NCBI GenBank assembly: GCA_021907015.1
Contig: CP091064.1
Location: 1,488,001 to 1,552,000, forward strand
Origin: Pectobacterium sp. PL152
Lineage (GTDB): Bacteria; Pseudomonadota; Gammaproteobacteria; Enterobacterales; Enterobacteriaceae
Direction of reading: 5' to 3'
Length of the DNA: 64,000 bases
Shown here: positions 30,933-43,660 of the stretch, one piece after another
Numbering within the stretch: position 1 is the first letter of the stretch
Layout of the letters: each line of letters starts with the position of its first letter
The notes under the pieces: generated by a model
Told to the model about the DNA's origin: nothing
Database searches by the model: none
Seen by the model: the letters and a program-made list of their open reading frames with translations, nothing else
Made by a program: the position numbers and the translations under genes

Positions 30933-31861
30933 GCACATTACTTATCCTGCGCCGTATCAAGGTCGAAAATGCCAACGCCATCGCCGGGCTGACCTATGGC
31001 TTCCCCGCTATTACGCACTTTCTTGGTTTTACCCATGCGCTGTCACGCAAGTTACAGGCCAGCCACGGGTTGACGCTGGAAGGCTGTGGCGTGGTGAGCC
31101 ATCAACATCAGCTACACGCCTACGGTTCTAGCTGGGAACGGAGTTTTGCCCTGACCCGCAATCCATTGACCAAAGAAGCGAAAACCGCCGCCTTCAATGA
31201 AGAGGGCCGTATGCACATGACCGTCTCGCTGTTAATCCGCTGCGAGGGCCAGATCCCGGCGGATACCACGGCATTGCGTGATTTCCTCACCCAGCAGGCA
31301 CAGTGCCAGCGGCTGGCGGGCGGCACGATTGTCGATATCGAGCGCGTCATCCTTCAGTCATTACCCAACGACGAAGCGGAAACCCGTAAAGTTATGCGCC
31401 GTTTGTTACCTGGCTTTGTACTAAAAGATCGCACATCGCTGCTGTATGACCATTTCCAGACGCTACAGCAGGATAATCCGCAAGCGGAACTGATTGATGC
31501 CTGGCTGGATTTTTGCCGCGTTAAAAATGCGGTCAGAGCGCGATCCCAACGGGAGCAATGTACAGTGGCAGTACCAACCCAAACCCGGTGGCGGCGGCTT
31601 CCTGATCCCGTTAATGGTCGGTTACCGCGCTATTTCGCCGCTTTATGCCCCGGTGAAGTCGATAAAACCCGCGATCCGCACACGCCATTCTGTTTTGCCG
31701 AAGCCGCCTACGGCATCGGGGAATGGCAAGGCGCGCATCGCATCAGTGATATCGGCCAGATATTCTGGGAGTACGACTATCAGAACGGCGATTATCACTG
31801 CCACCAATTAGCAGACACCCATTCAGCAGCAGAAGACACTTCCTACGAATTCGATTACTAA
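30929..31861 (+). CDS. csy2: Csy2/Cas5f, Cascade subunit (two compensating frameshifts)
   Basis: Cas5-type subunit that with Csy1 caps the crRNA 5' handle; 310 residues. It starts [20 protein letters not shown] and carries [20 protein letters not shown]. From about 31510 to 31655 the main frame gives implausible sequence, while the neighbouring frame reads [20 protein letters not shown] then [18 protein letters not shown], the expected Csy2 core. Two offsetting base errors therefore hide inside an apparently intact frame. The end ([15 protein letters not shown]) is in frame. Confidence 0.94.
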   Translation: MSTLLILRRIKVENANAIAGLTYGFPAITHFLGFTHALSRKLQASHGLTLEGCGVVSHQHQLHAYGSSWERSFALTRNPLTKEAKTAAFNEEGRMHMTVSLLIRCEGQIPADTTALRDFLTQQAQCQRLAGGTIVDIERVILQSLPNDEAETRKVMRRLLPGFVLKDRTSLLYDHFQTLQQDNPQAELIDAWLDFCRVKNAVRARSQREQCTVAVPTQTRWRRLPDPVNGRLPRYFAALCPGEVDKTRDPHTPFCFAEAAYGIGEWQGAHRISDIGQIFWEYDYQNGDYHCHQLADTHSAAEDTSYEFDY

Positions 31862-31874
31862 AAAGGACGACATC

Positions 31875-32888
<1,014 letters not shown>

Positions 32889-32897
32889 GGTGGCGGT

Positions 32898-33451
<554 letters not shown>

Positions 33452-33580
33452 CCCTTTTTGGCGACCAGCTGCAAGTTATTGATTTTTAATTGCGGTTGGT
33501 CGCCCTAATAAAAAAAGGGTTTTCCGCGATAAAATGAATATTCTCTTTAACAATCTGGTGGTTAGCGTAAAACCGTAACG
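33452..33580 (+). promoter_or_regulatory. CRISPR leader of array C with IHF site
   Basis: It begins right after the cas6f stop codon. The block 33452-33519 is bounded by CCCTTTTT and AAAAAAAGGG, and contains GGCGACC/GGTCGCC as an additional inner inverted repeat, so it may also terminate the cas transcript. A perfect reverse-strand IHF match lies at 33472-33484 (CAAGTTATTGATT). The repeat-proximal half shares TATTCTCTTTAACAATCT with leader A. Confidence 0.8.
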
Positions 33581-34628
33581 GTTCACTGCCGTATAGGCAG
33601 CTTAGAAATATACATAAAGATATTATAGAAAAATAATATGTTCACTGCCGTATAGGCAGCTTAGAAAATTATTGGTGGTGGCTGTATTGTTAATACAACG
33701 TTCACTGCCGTATAGGCAGCTTAGAAACGGAGAGCAACCGGCGCACAGCCTCGACCATGGTTCACTGCCGTATAGGCAGCTTAGAAAGTGCTGTATCCGG
33801 GAACGGGTGTACTGCCCTCGTTCACTGCCGTATAGGCAGCTTAGAAATTGCGCGGTCATGAAATTGACGGAATAGAGGCGTTCACTGCCGTATAGGCAGC
33901 TTAGAAAGAACGTAAAGCGAGAGAGGCTGGAGCTTGAGCGTTCACTGCCGTATAGGCAGCTTAGAAAGTAACGAACAGCTTCCTGAATTGAGCGGGACGG
34001 TTCACTGCCGTATAGGCAGCTTAGAAAATATCCAGAACGGCACGCTGAACCAAGTGGGTGTTCACTGCCGTATAGGCAGCTTAGAAAAATTGCGGCGGTT
34101 TGCGTCACCGTGGCTACGTGTTCACTGCCGCATAGGCAGCTTAGAAAGCCGTTACCTGTTCTCGTAGCGCGCCCGGATTGTTCACTGCCGTATAGGCAGC
34201 TTAGAAATTCACTGCGGAAGCGATATATTCATTCAGCTTGTTCACTGCCGTATAGGCAGCTTAGAAAATAACTGAGAATGTTTTGGAATCAAGATAAGAG
34301 TTCACTGCCGTATAGGCAGCTTAGAAAAGTTGGTAAACACCCTGACCGATGCCCGTTGCGTTCACTGCCGTATAGGCAGCTTAGAAACTAGCCTTATGGT
34401 TCCGGTTTCTGTCGGTCTACGTTCACTGCCGTATAGGCAGCTTAGAAATGTTGCGATTTCGGCGTCAAAAACCGACCACGTTCACTGCCGTATAGGCAGC
34501 TTAGAAAAAGTCGATCATCGCCATAAATGGGTCTGACTGCGTTCCCTGCCGGATAGGCAGCTTAGAAATGACAGCACTAATCCGTACCTGAATGGTCGCC
34601 GTTCACTGCCGCGCAGGCAGCTTAACAA
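33581..34628 (+). CRISPR. Type I-F CRISPR array C, 18 repeats, 17 spacers
   Basis: Repeats start at 33581 and then about every 60 nt to 34601; spacers are 31-33 nt. Most repeats read GTTCACTGCCGTATAGGCAG plus CTTAGAAA. The repeat at 34120 has a GCATAGG variant. The last two repeats (34541 and 34601) have several changes (GTTCCCTGCCGG and CTTAACAA), as expected at the old, leader-distal end. The leader is at the left. It lies immediately downstream of cas6f. Confidence 0.98.
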
Positions 34629-34663
34629 ATATCAGGATGTTCACTTCGCCAGACATCATCCGG

Positions 34664-35091
34664 TCAGACTGGCCGATTATTTAACCAGTCTTCCAACGTC
34701 AGTCCCGGTACTCGCTCAAATTCTCTCAGATTATTGGTGACCAATATGGCCTTAGCGCTGATAGCATGACCAGCGATGGCCGTATCGTTTGGGCCAATAG
34801 GCGTGCCAGCAGCGGCTAGTGCGATTTTAATTTTTGTGGTGGCGTCTACCGCAGCGCTATCCCAGGGTAATACCGCATCAAGCCGACGACAGAAAGCATC
34901 AACGAGTTGCATATGGCGCGGCGAGGCTTTTTGCCAACCGCCCCGAAACGCATTTCAGCGTAAGTGATGGCAGAAACCACGATCCGATCACGCCGTAATG
35001 TGCACTGCTGTAACTTGTCAATCACCGCTGTCGGGTGTTCACGCATAATGAAGGAACAGATATTGGTATCCAGCATGAACAAACGACTCAC
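34664..35091 (-). CDS. vapC: VapC-type PIN-domain toxin (frameshifted as read)
   Basis: Ribonuclease toxin of a type II toxin-antitoxin pair, about 142 residues. It begins (GTG) with the PIN signature MLDTNICSFIMREH, with acidic residue D8. After a frameshift near 34918 it continues MQLVDAFCRRLDAVLPWD and GPNDTAIAGHAISAKAILVT, then NNLREFERVPGLTLEDW, carrying the further acidic active-site residues of the PIN fold. VapC toxins usually cut initiator tRNA or rRNA. It overlaps the antitoxin gene by 4 bp. The pair sits between arrays C and D. Confidence 0.9.
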
Positions 35092-35315
35092 AGCTCGAAT
35101 CTCCCCTCTTCGACTACATCCTGACGTTCTGTCATAAAGTCAGCGTCAGCGCGCTCTTCTTGCAGAAACGAATGCCAATTGGGTTTGACCGGACGCAGCA
35201 TGATGGTATCCCCCTCACGCACGATCTCCAGTTCGTTGACCCCTTCAAAGTCCATATCACGCGGCAAGCGAATGGCACGGTTGTTACCGTTTTTAAATAC
35301 CGAAACAATACGCAT
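35088..35315 (-). CDS. vapB: VapB-type antitoxin (AbrB/SpoVT-like)
   Basis: A 75-residue antitoxin. The N-terminal swapped-hairpin DNA-binding domain is VSVFKNGNNRAIRLPRDMDF with EIVREGDTIMLRPV; the C-terminal tail (FMTERQDVVEEGRFEL) would wrap the toxin. The ATG at 35315 has a GGAGG-like site upstream. It overlaps vapC by 4 bp. Such antitoxins usually repress their own operon. It reads intact. Confidence 0.9.
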   Translation of the reverse strand: MRIVSVFKNGNNRAIRLPRDMDFEGVNELEIVREGDTIMLRPVKPNWHSFLQEERADADFMTERQDVVEEGRFEL

Positions 35316-35468
35316 GATGCACCTCCTTCTTCATATAAAATGAAGCCAGCCACTTACCGTTTATTATTGCTGGCTAAAACATAAGCTAAGTATAGATATT
35401 AATCATTCGATTGTATATTCATAGCATATGCAGATACCTGGCATAGGCCTATCGAAATACGTTCATGA

Positions 35469-35592
35469 CCTTTTTACGCATCACTGTAACTCATTGATTT
35501 TTAATTCCTATTAGCGCTACGATAAAAAGGTTTTTTTGGGGAGAATGTCTTATTTCCTTTTAAATTTAGGTAACTACCGTAAAATATGAACG
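35469..35592 (+). promoter_or_regulatory. CRISPR leader of array D with IHF site
   Basis: The leader block spans 35469-35530 with CCTTTTT and AAAAAGG ends. A perfect IHF match on the reverse strand is TAACTCATTGATT (35487-35499). The repeat-proximal half differs from leaders A and C. Confidence 0.75.
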
Positions 35593-35860
35593 GTTCACTG
35601 CCGCATAGGCAGCTTAGAAACATTTAAACGCATCCTGCGTTACAGCCTGAACGTTCACTGCCGTATAGGCAGCTTAGAAATGCGATAGATGCTCTGAAAA
35701 GCTAGATGGCATGTTCACTGCCGTATAGGCAGCTTAGAAAGCCAGTTCTACCAGTTCATCGTTTGTTAATAGGTTCACTGCCGCATAGGCAGCTTAGAAA
35801 AGTTGAGCAGGGTATCGAATTTACTAACGGCTGTTCACTGCCCTATATGATATAAAAGCA
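35593..35860 (+). CRISPR. Type I-F CRISPR array D, 5 repeats (last broken), 4 spacers
   Basis: Repeats are at 35593, 35653, 35713 and 35773, plus a truncated one from 35833 in which only GTTCACTGCC is kept before the sequence diverges. The first and fourth carry GCATAGG, the others GTATAGG. Spacers are 32 nt. The leader is at the left, after the vapBC pair. Confidence 0.96.
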
Positions 35861-35957
35861 CCGTCAATGACATGTCACGACTAAAATATAGCACCTTATG
35901 AAAATAAAAAATGAGGGCTATATTTATAAAAATAGCCCATCAACGACATTAGTAATT

Positions 35958-38900
35958 TTATACTTTCCGGCTTCGTTTAATTTTCTCCGCTAAGGACATA
36001 ACGAAAATAAAGAAAACCGGCACAAAGAATATCGCTAACAATGTGCCACTAATCATCCCGCCAAAAACACCTGTCCCTATTGCATGCTGAGTCGTTGAAC
36101 TTGCACCGGATGCCAACATGAGAGGAACAACGCCAAGTGTGAATGCTAACGACGTCATTATTATGGGACGCAAGCGTAAACGTGTAGCCTTAACCGTTGC
36201 ATTAAATAGGCTTTCTCCTTGCTGGTGTAATTGCCTACCGAATTCAATAATTAGAATGGCATTTTTAGCCGAGAGGCCAATAATCGTAATTAAGCCGACT
36301 TTGAAAAAGACGTCATTAGGCATCCCTCTTAAAAAAATAGCGGCCACAGACCCCATCAGCCCCAGAGGAACAACCAACATAACCGATAGCGGTATTGACC
36401 AACTTTCATATAATGCTGCCAGCACCAGAAACACAACCAGCATAGATAAAATCATAAGCATGGGTGCCTGAGATACCGATTGTTTTTCCTGAAGCGATTG
36501 CCCGGTCCACTCAACCACAAATCCTGGCGGTAACTGCTGAGCAATTCTCTCCATTTCCCTCATTGCATCCCCGAAGAATAACCATCATTGGCGTACCCCG
36601 AGATTCTGAAGAGGGATAGCCCTGATACCGAACGAGTTGCTGGGGTGCTTGCTGCCAATCAGCATGAATAAACTCAGAAAGAGGAACCATACCGCCATTT
36701 TTATTGCGTACATACAGAGAAAGCAGATTGTTCAGCTGCATACGATATGGCGCATCTGACTGCACAATAACCTGCTGCATCCGACCATTATTCGGGAAAT
36801 CATTAACATATGCCGATCCCATTGCGCCAGATAACGTTTGGTTAATCTCATTGAAGGATACGCCCATGGCCTCCGCTTTTTCCGATCGATGTTGAGATTG
36901 ATGCTGGTCCCCTCGGGCAAACCGTCCAGATAGACAGAGGTTACGATACGGCTCTTTTCTGCCAGCGAAAGCATCATACGCAGCGCATCTGAAAAGGCTT
37001 TGGCTCCTTTCCCAGAACGATCTTCAAACCGGAGTGTAAAACCGGATGACGTTCCCATTTCAGAAATGGGAGGGGGTAACAGGCTGGCGACGGTAGCTTC
37101 AGCCACATTGCCCATTTTTTCCTGAACATAGGCAGACTCCTCCTGAGCGGTGAGTCTGTTTTCATTATCCCAGTCTTTTAATGTGGTGAATGCCAGAGCT
37201 GAGTTGGTGCCCGATCCCGAAAAACCAAATCCAAGAATGGAGAGATTACTTTCAATACCCGGACGTTCCCCGATGATTTTTTCAAACTGTTTCACCACAT
37301 CTTCTGTTCTCTCAAGCGTCGCATCCGCTGGAAGCTGTATCGACGTCATAAAATGCCCCTGATCCTCATCAGGAAGAAATGCAGAAGGCCACATTTTAAG
37401 CGCGTAAAATAATACAAAGCAGAGGGCACCATAAAGCACCATCATTCGGCCTGTTTTTTTATTACCTTTTTCACACCGGATTCATAACGCTGCGTTAAAC
37501 GTTCAAAAGATGCGTTAAACCAGTTAAAGAAGCGACCATGTTTATGCGTTTCAGGTGAATAAGGCTTGAGTAATGTGGCACATAGCGCAGGGGTTAACGT
37601 CAACGCTAAAAATGCCGAAAATAAAATAGAGACAGCCATTGAAAGCGTAAACTGTCGATAGATAATGCCAACGGAACCACTAGCGAGTCCCATCGGAATA
37701 AAAACAGCGGTAAGGACAAGTGTTATACCGATAATCGCACCGGTAATCTCACGCATTGCTTTTTCAGTCGCCTCTTTTGAGGCAGCCGTTCTTCAGCCAT
37801 TATGCGTTCAACATTTTCGACGACGACAATGGCATCATCAACAATAATTCCTATCGCCAAAACCATACCGAACATCGTCAAAACATTTATTGAATATCCG
37901 GCTATCAACATGATAGTAAATGTTCCTAACAATGCGATAGGCGCTACGATAGCGGGAATTAATGTGTAGCGAATATTCTGTAGAAAAAGGTACATCACGA
38001 TAAAAACGAGCACCATGGCTTCTATAAATGTATGGATGACTTTTTCGATAGAGATTTTTACGAATGGAGCGGTATCGAACGGAATAGAATATACCATGCC
38101 ATCGGGCAATGATTTTGCCAGCTCATCCATTCTTAACTTAATCGCTGCTGATGTTTGAACAGCATTTGCCCCAGGAGAAAGCTGAATAGCCGCGGCAGTG
38201 GAAGGCTGGCCATTTTCTCGTGTAGTAAACGAAAAGGCTTGAAGGCTAAGCTCAACCCTCGCGACATCACCTAAAGTAACATTCGCACCTTTCGAATCGG
38301 CTTTTAATACGATATGACGAAACGCGTCAGGCGTTCCCAACTGCCCGCTGACAGTAAGAGGATATCCTGAACGCTGGCCCAGGACGGTAGGCGCATCGCC
38401 AAGTCGACCCGGTGCAATTTGGACATTTTGCTCGCTAATCGCAGTCGTCACATCGCTTACCGTGAGCTGATAAGACATTAGCTTCGCCGGATCGAGCCAA
38501 ATACGCATCGCTTTTCCGCACCAAAACCTGAATTTTACCTACCCCGTTAATACGTCGGAGTTCGTCGGATATTTTCCGAACAAAGTAATCACTCAGGTCC
38601 GCATCGCTGTATTTTCCCATTGGCGATGTGAGCCCTACCATCATCAGAAAACCAGACGACGCGGCCTCAACATTCAACCCATTTTGCCTAACGGCTTGAG
38701 GCAATCTGGGCTCGATAGTTTTGAGCTGGTTCTGCACATCAACCTGAGCCATTTTAATATTGGTACCAGGCTTAAATGTAACCGTGATGGAAGCAGCACC
38801 AGAGGTATCACTTGATGACTCAAAATAGAGCAAATTATCCACCCCAGATAATTCTTTCTCAATGAGCGACACAACAGACTCATCCATTATCTGAGGTGTC

Positions 38901-39055
38901 GAGCCGGGATAACTCGCCGTTATTGTTACGCTTGGAGGGGCGACTGAAGGATATTGTTCAACGGGAAGCTGTGGGATTGAGACAATCCCGAACAGTATAA
39001 TAAACAGCGCAATAACCCAGGCAAAAACGGGACGATTAATAAAAAACTGAGGCAT
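35958..39055 (-). CDS. RND multidrug efflux transporter, AcrB/AdeB-type (frameshifted as read)
   Basis: Proton-driven inner-membrane pump of the hydrophobe/amphiphile efflux-1 family, about 1,032 residues. It begins [20 protein letters not shown]. The proton-relay aspartates lie in [18 protein letters not shown] (TM4). Other segments include [37 protein letters not shown], and VLPDEDQ-type [17 protein letters not shown]. The frame breaks near 38510, 37790, 37446, 36870 and 36560. The sequence resembles AdeB. The partner fusion protein is upstream; no outer-membrane factor gene is present, so a chromosomal TolC elsewhere is likely used. Confidence 0.92.
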
Positions 39056-39095
39056 CAGGGGTTCCTGTGTCTTGTTATAACGTTATGGCTTTGAA

Positions 39096-40221
39096 TTAAC
39101 TTTTGGGTATCCAACGCTCTGATTTGACCCGAACACCGTCCTGAAGCCTCTCCTGCCCCTCCACTATCAACATGTCTCGGGACTAATTCCACTTAGAACG
39201 ACGACGCTTTGATTCGTCTGTTCGCCAATCTGAATCGCTTTATACTGCGCTTTATCTTCTTTATTTTTGACCCAGACGAAGGCCCTGCCTTGTTCATGCT
39301 GCACGGCCTGAAGCGGCACCAACAGCCCACCTTTTTGTTGCAGTTGGGTAATCTTCATACGCACATACATTCCGGGCATCATTTGCCGATGCGGGTTATC
39401 AGACACGGCTCTGACGACCACATCCCCGTTTCACTGTTGACGCGGCTTCCTGAAAAAAGCATCTGGGGATTAAGCTCGTACGGCTGGTTTTATCATCGAG
39501 AATCGCGATCGCGATGTGGCTTTTATCATCCTGCTGTGGGCTTGTTATCCCCTGTAGCATTTTTCAATTCAGAGGCGGGCAACCGGGCATCGATGTAGAC
39601 TTTTGTCGTTTGCTGAACGATAGCCATAGCCTGGGAATTGTCTGCACTGACAAGAGCGCCCTCCGTCACGAATTCTTGCTCGATCCTGCCATCAATGGGC
39701 GATTTGACGGTTGAATAAGCGAGGTCGAGTTTTTTCTATTTAGCGAGGCTGTTGCTTCTGCAACGCTTGCCGCAGCCTGCGCGGTATTTTCTTTTGCATC
39801 GTCATAATCTTGCCGACTTACCGCACCACTGTTTTGCAACTGTGCGAGCCTGTCTGTCCGCTGACGTAATTGACGGTATGAAGCTTCAGCGCGCTTGAGT
39901 GACGCCGAGGCTATTTCGACATCCACTTCAAAAGGCGCGCGATCGATTTGAAACAGTGGTTGCCCTGCTTTAACTTCCGAGCCCTGCGTAAACAGACGAG
40001 ATTTGATAATGCCCCCGACCTGAGGACGGATTTCAGCGGTACGCATAGCAATGACTCGCGCAGGCCAGACGCGCTCCAGATAGATATCCGCGGAGCTAAC
40101 TCAGCAACCCGTACATGTGGCTCAGCACTTTCCGTCGTTGAGGAGGTTTCTTTATTATCATTACAGCCACTCGCCCCCAACACGGCCGCCGCGGCAAAAA
40201 AATCATCCCCAGTTTGTTCAT
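39096..40221 (-). CDS. RND periplasmic adaptor (membrane fusion) lipoprotein (frameshifted as read)
   Basis: Adaptor linking the RND pump to the outer-membrane channel, about 375 residues. The ATG at 40221 opens a signal peptide; after one base is restored in a T-run it ends in a lipobox (LGASGC, with the lipidated Cys). Family segments are MRTAEIRPQVGGIIKSRLF, KAGQPLFQIDRAPFEV, a coiled-coil hairpin (residues about 100-170), SPIDGRIEQEFVTEGALVSA, and RMKITQLQQKGGLLVPLQAV. Shifts occur near 40195, 40065, 39735, 39430 and 39175. It reads towards the pump gene, 40 bp away, so the two are co-transcribed. It is divergent from the two-component genes. Confidence 0.9.
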
Positions 40222-40374
40222 ATAAATTCCGGTTTATAAAATAGAGCAAAACGCAATTCAGAACGGTAAACTATGAAGGTTTAGATTTTTTGCGTGTTAT
40301 GTGGAGAATGAATGGAGAACAAAAATATTAAAAACTACTTAACAGCGCATCACTTTTAGAATAGGTTAATTTTT

Positions 40375-41070
40375 ATGAATAAAAAGCCATTAATTTTAGT
40401 TGTAGAGGATGAAGCTGAAATAGCAGATATTCTCATTGCTTATCTCGCACGAGATGGGTACGACACGTTATATGCAAATAATGGAGTTCAAGGGCTTGAT
40501 TATCACGAGAAATTCTCACCTGCTCTGATCATTCTTGATATACGCATGCCTGGATTGGACGGATGGGCCGTGCTCGCAGAAATCAGAAGACGAGGAGAAA
40601 CCCCTGTCATCATGTTGACCGCCAATGACGAAGATGCCGATAAACTTTCAGCGCTTCGAATAGGTGCGGATGATTATGTCGTTAAACCATTTAATCCTTC
40701 CGAGATTGTCGCACGTACTCAAGCCGTATTACGGCGAACCCATCATGCCATCGTCAGTAATAAGGAAAAACGCTGGAATCTGAATTTATTAAAATATCAC
40801 CAACAGAACATAGCGTATTGATTAAAAATCAAATGAAGATATAGGCTACAAGCTGACAACCACTGAGTTTAAGATTCTCATGCATCTTATAAAACACCCC
40901 AAAAAAGTTTTCAGTAGACAGGAACTCATGGAGTCTTGTTTATCAGAAAGCGATGCGCTTGAAAGAACCGTAGACAGTCATATTAGTAAGCTACGAAAAA
41001 AATTAGAGAATGCTGGTGTAGAGGGTGTACCTGAAAGTATACGCGGTTTTGGTTATCGCCTGGGAAATAA
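40375..41070 (+). CDS. OmpR-family response regulator, AdeR-like (frameshifted as read)
   Basis: Response regulator of about 233 residues. The receiver domain (LVVEDEAEIADILIAYLARD with the acidic pocket; phosphoacceptor D in LIILDIRMPGLDGW; switch in VIMLTANDEDADK; the lysine in DDYVVKPFNPSE) is followed by a winged-helix domain (ESCLSESDALERTVDSHISK then LRKKLE). Shifts near 40770 and 40835 join these; the third (near 41063) removes the stop, so the frame reads into the kinase gene. Restoring one G gives YRLGK and the TAA at 41068. The sequence is AdeR-like in both domains. It likely controls the divergent efflux pump. Confidence 0.88.
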
Positions 41071-41071
41071 T

Positions 41072-42135
41072 ATGAAGCATTCGAAACTGAACCGAGAGCT
41101 CGCGTATCTGATGTTCAGGGTAACAATTTACTCAACAGTCGTCACAATGGCTTCTTACTATGTTTTTGCCTGGATTTCCTTCAAATATCTGGGCCACAAT
41201 GAAAGTGAATATAATGATCTATTTGTGATGACGGAAGAGGATTGGTTTCTATCCCTTATTACTCTTTTATTGTCATTAGCCATATCAGTATCTTCCGCAA
41301 TAAGATTTTCAAAGAAAATTCTGTCCCCTATGTATTCTCTTGCAGAAACGGCCCGGGATATTACCAAGGGTAAACTCAGTGCCAGAGCCGAAGTCAGCAA
41401 TGTGGAAATTTTAGAAGTCGCTCAACTAATCGCCGATTTTAATACCATGGCAGAGAAACTCGAAGTGACATCGGGAGAAATAAAAACGTGGAATGCCGCT
41501 ATCGCTCACGAATTAAGAACCCCAGTCACAATTTTACGTGGCCGACTGCAGGGTCTTGCTGATGGCGTTTTTCTACCGGAGAACGAGCTTTTCATCAATT
41601 TACTTAAACAAACCGACGGCCTTGCCAGATTAATTGAGGATTTGCGTACCTTAAGCCTCGCCGATAGTGGCCATCTTTCACTACAAAGAACACCGTTGAC
41701 CTAAAAGTTGAAGTTGAGGCCATCACGGAAATTATGCATTCTTCCTTATCAGAGAAGAAAATCTCCTTAGTTTCGCGGCTGGACGATCTAACGCTGGTTT
41801 GTGATGCCGTACGCATCAGGCAGGCATTACTGGCTATATTGGACAATACTCGCCGTTATACACAGCCCGGGCTTGTTATGGTTTCATGTTTCCGGGAAAA
41901 AGATAATGCCATTATTACCATTGAAGATGAAGGACCTGGAATTCCTTTATTAATAAGAGATTCACTCTTTGAGCCATTCAAAAGAGGTGAAGACTCACGA
42001 TCGAGACAACATGGTGGGACAGGTTTAGGGTTAGCCGTAGTAAGCGCCATAATACAAGCACATAAAGGAAATATTACTTTATTTACCAGTTCCATGGGCG
42101 GCGCGGGCTTCAAAATATCATTACCGATTGATTAA
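41072..42135 (+). CDS. Sensor histidine kinase, AdeS-like (frameshifted as read)
   Basis: Inner-membrane kinase of about 354 residues. Two transmembrane helices (about residues 14-36 and 58-78) flank a short periplasmic loop of roughly 20 residues, so the signal may be sensed in the membrane. HAMP (SPMYSLAETARDITKGKL), the H-box with the phosphorylated His (IAHELRTPVTIL), and after a shift near 41702 the N, G1 and G2 boxes (ILDNTRRY, IEDEGPGIP, HGGTGLGLAVV) follow. The start is one base after the response-regulator stop. The pair resembles AdeRS, which activates an AdeAB-type pump. Confidence 0.88.
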
Positions 42136-42505
42136 AAGCCGGAGTTATATCTATTGTACGTTTGAAAATTAATATTCATCATAGTAAAAACATATTTGTT
42201 TTACGCATTCGCTCCCCTCGTTGTTAGAGAAAAGGGAAAACAACACTATTTTCTTTATAAAAAACCACCTGATAAAAGCGATCGTTTTATAAAAACAACA
42301 CTTCTACATACAACCTCCATCGACCATCGATAAATATTCCATAATAAAATGTATCATATATGCATTCACGATAATCATCTAATCGGCCTGCAATGAGTCT
42401 GAGAGAAATATTTTTAATTCGTTCCCCTCAATGAAAAGTACGAATCTAAAATACAACATCTATCTCATTCAAAAGGCAACTAGATTTTATTAATCAGAGT
42501 CAAAG
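42136..42505. other. Intergenic stretch upstream of the VirK-family gene
   Basis: AT-rich, no supported gene. It should contain the promoter for the VirK/YbjX-family gene and the terminator of the two-component operon, but no clear hairpin with a T-run was identified. Confidence 0.4.
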
Positions 42506-43498
42506 ATGTTAAACAACAGAACGATCGTTAGAAAAATGATGGATTTAGCCTTTTCTGGGATTTAACCGTAGGGAACGTAACCCCTCCCCAAGCTGGCTGG
42601 AAAGGAAAAATAGACTAAAGTTCATGTTGAGAACATTATTTTATTTCCGTTCGTCTATACAGTATTTGAATGAAATTTCGAATCTGAAAAACATCGAAGG
42701 CATACTTTCAAATCAGCCTTCCCTGCCTATAAAAATACACAGGCCTTATCTCACAAAAAACTTTCCAATGAGATCAAGGATCGCGACAATTGTTAATCAC
42801 TATAAAATCTGTGAGGAAATCTTACCTACAGAGATGTTTGACCTTTACACGGTGGGAGATAGTGTAAATCTCTACAAATGTGACGACGCAGAATCGCATT
42901 CCTTTTCTATCGACCTGCTATCCATAGACAACTTAAATAAAGAGGGAGAAATGACCATTCTCCTCCGTGATTCTGATGGTGAACCTCTGGCAAAACTCAC
43001 ATTTAGCTTCATAAAAATTGATAATGAACTCTGTTTTTTTGTCGGGGGATACAGGGAACTAAACTTGATGGAAGCTATGACAGAATAAAAAACATAACGA
43101 AAGCCTGTCATGGAATTTTTCCGAAAAAATGCTGATCGAATCACTGGTTTTTCTTGGAAAGCAATTAGAAAATAAAAATATCTTGATGGCCGGAAATAAA
43201 AGCCATATTTACAACAATTGGCGATACAGAAAAAGACTCAAATTTATGCACGCTGATTATGATGAGCTATGGCAGTCAATTGGAGCAACCGAGAAGGCTG
43301 ACGTCTATACCACGCCATGCTTTATCCCTCGTAAATCGCTTAGTGATATTCCGAGTAAAAAGATCGGAATATAGGAAGAGATTTCAACTGCTGGATTCTA
43401 TCGAGGAAGCAATCGCTCTGCATTTTGAAAAAGACGGGAATGTTCAAAGGAAGCAAAGCGGGACTTGTTATTCGCTATATGACAAGCACGAGACGTGA
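42506..43498 (+). CDS. VirK/YbjX-family protein (DUF535) (frameshifted as read)
   Basis: About 330 residues once several frameshifts are repaired (near 42558, 42597, 43070, 43115, 43300 and 43370). The recognisable family pattern is W-LERKNRLKFMLRTLFYFR, then IHRPYLTKNF, NHYKICEEI, LNKEGEMTILLRDSDGEPLA, and YNNWRYRKRLKF with HADYDELW and SDIPSKKRSEYRKRF near the end. VirK-type proteins in Enterobacteria are linked to PhoP-regulated envelope and virulence functions, with the mechanism unclear. The start is the ATG at 42506 because the conserved N-terminus lies upstream of the longest continuous frame (42624-43088). With this many breaks, real decay is possible. Confidence 0.7.
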
Positions 43499-43660
43499 CG
43501 CGGTTATGAACACCATTTACATTACAGTCTCATCAGCCCTACGTTGATCTGGCGCAGTGTGACAACCTGCGCCAGTATTTCGTCAGTCACCAGATGGAAA
43601 TCTCTGGCTTTTGGCTTCAGGCGGATTGCATACTGCGCCCGCATCACCATACCCTGCTTA

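Noticed and set aside
40880-41704. Apparent fusion of a response-regulator DNA-binding domain with a histidine kinase
   Set aside because: The fusion disappears if one G is restored before the natural TAA at 41068; the kinase ATG follows at once.
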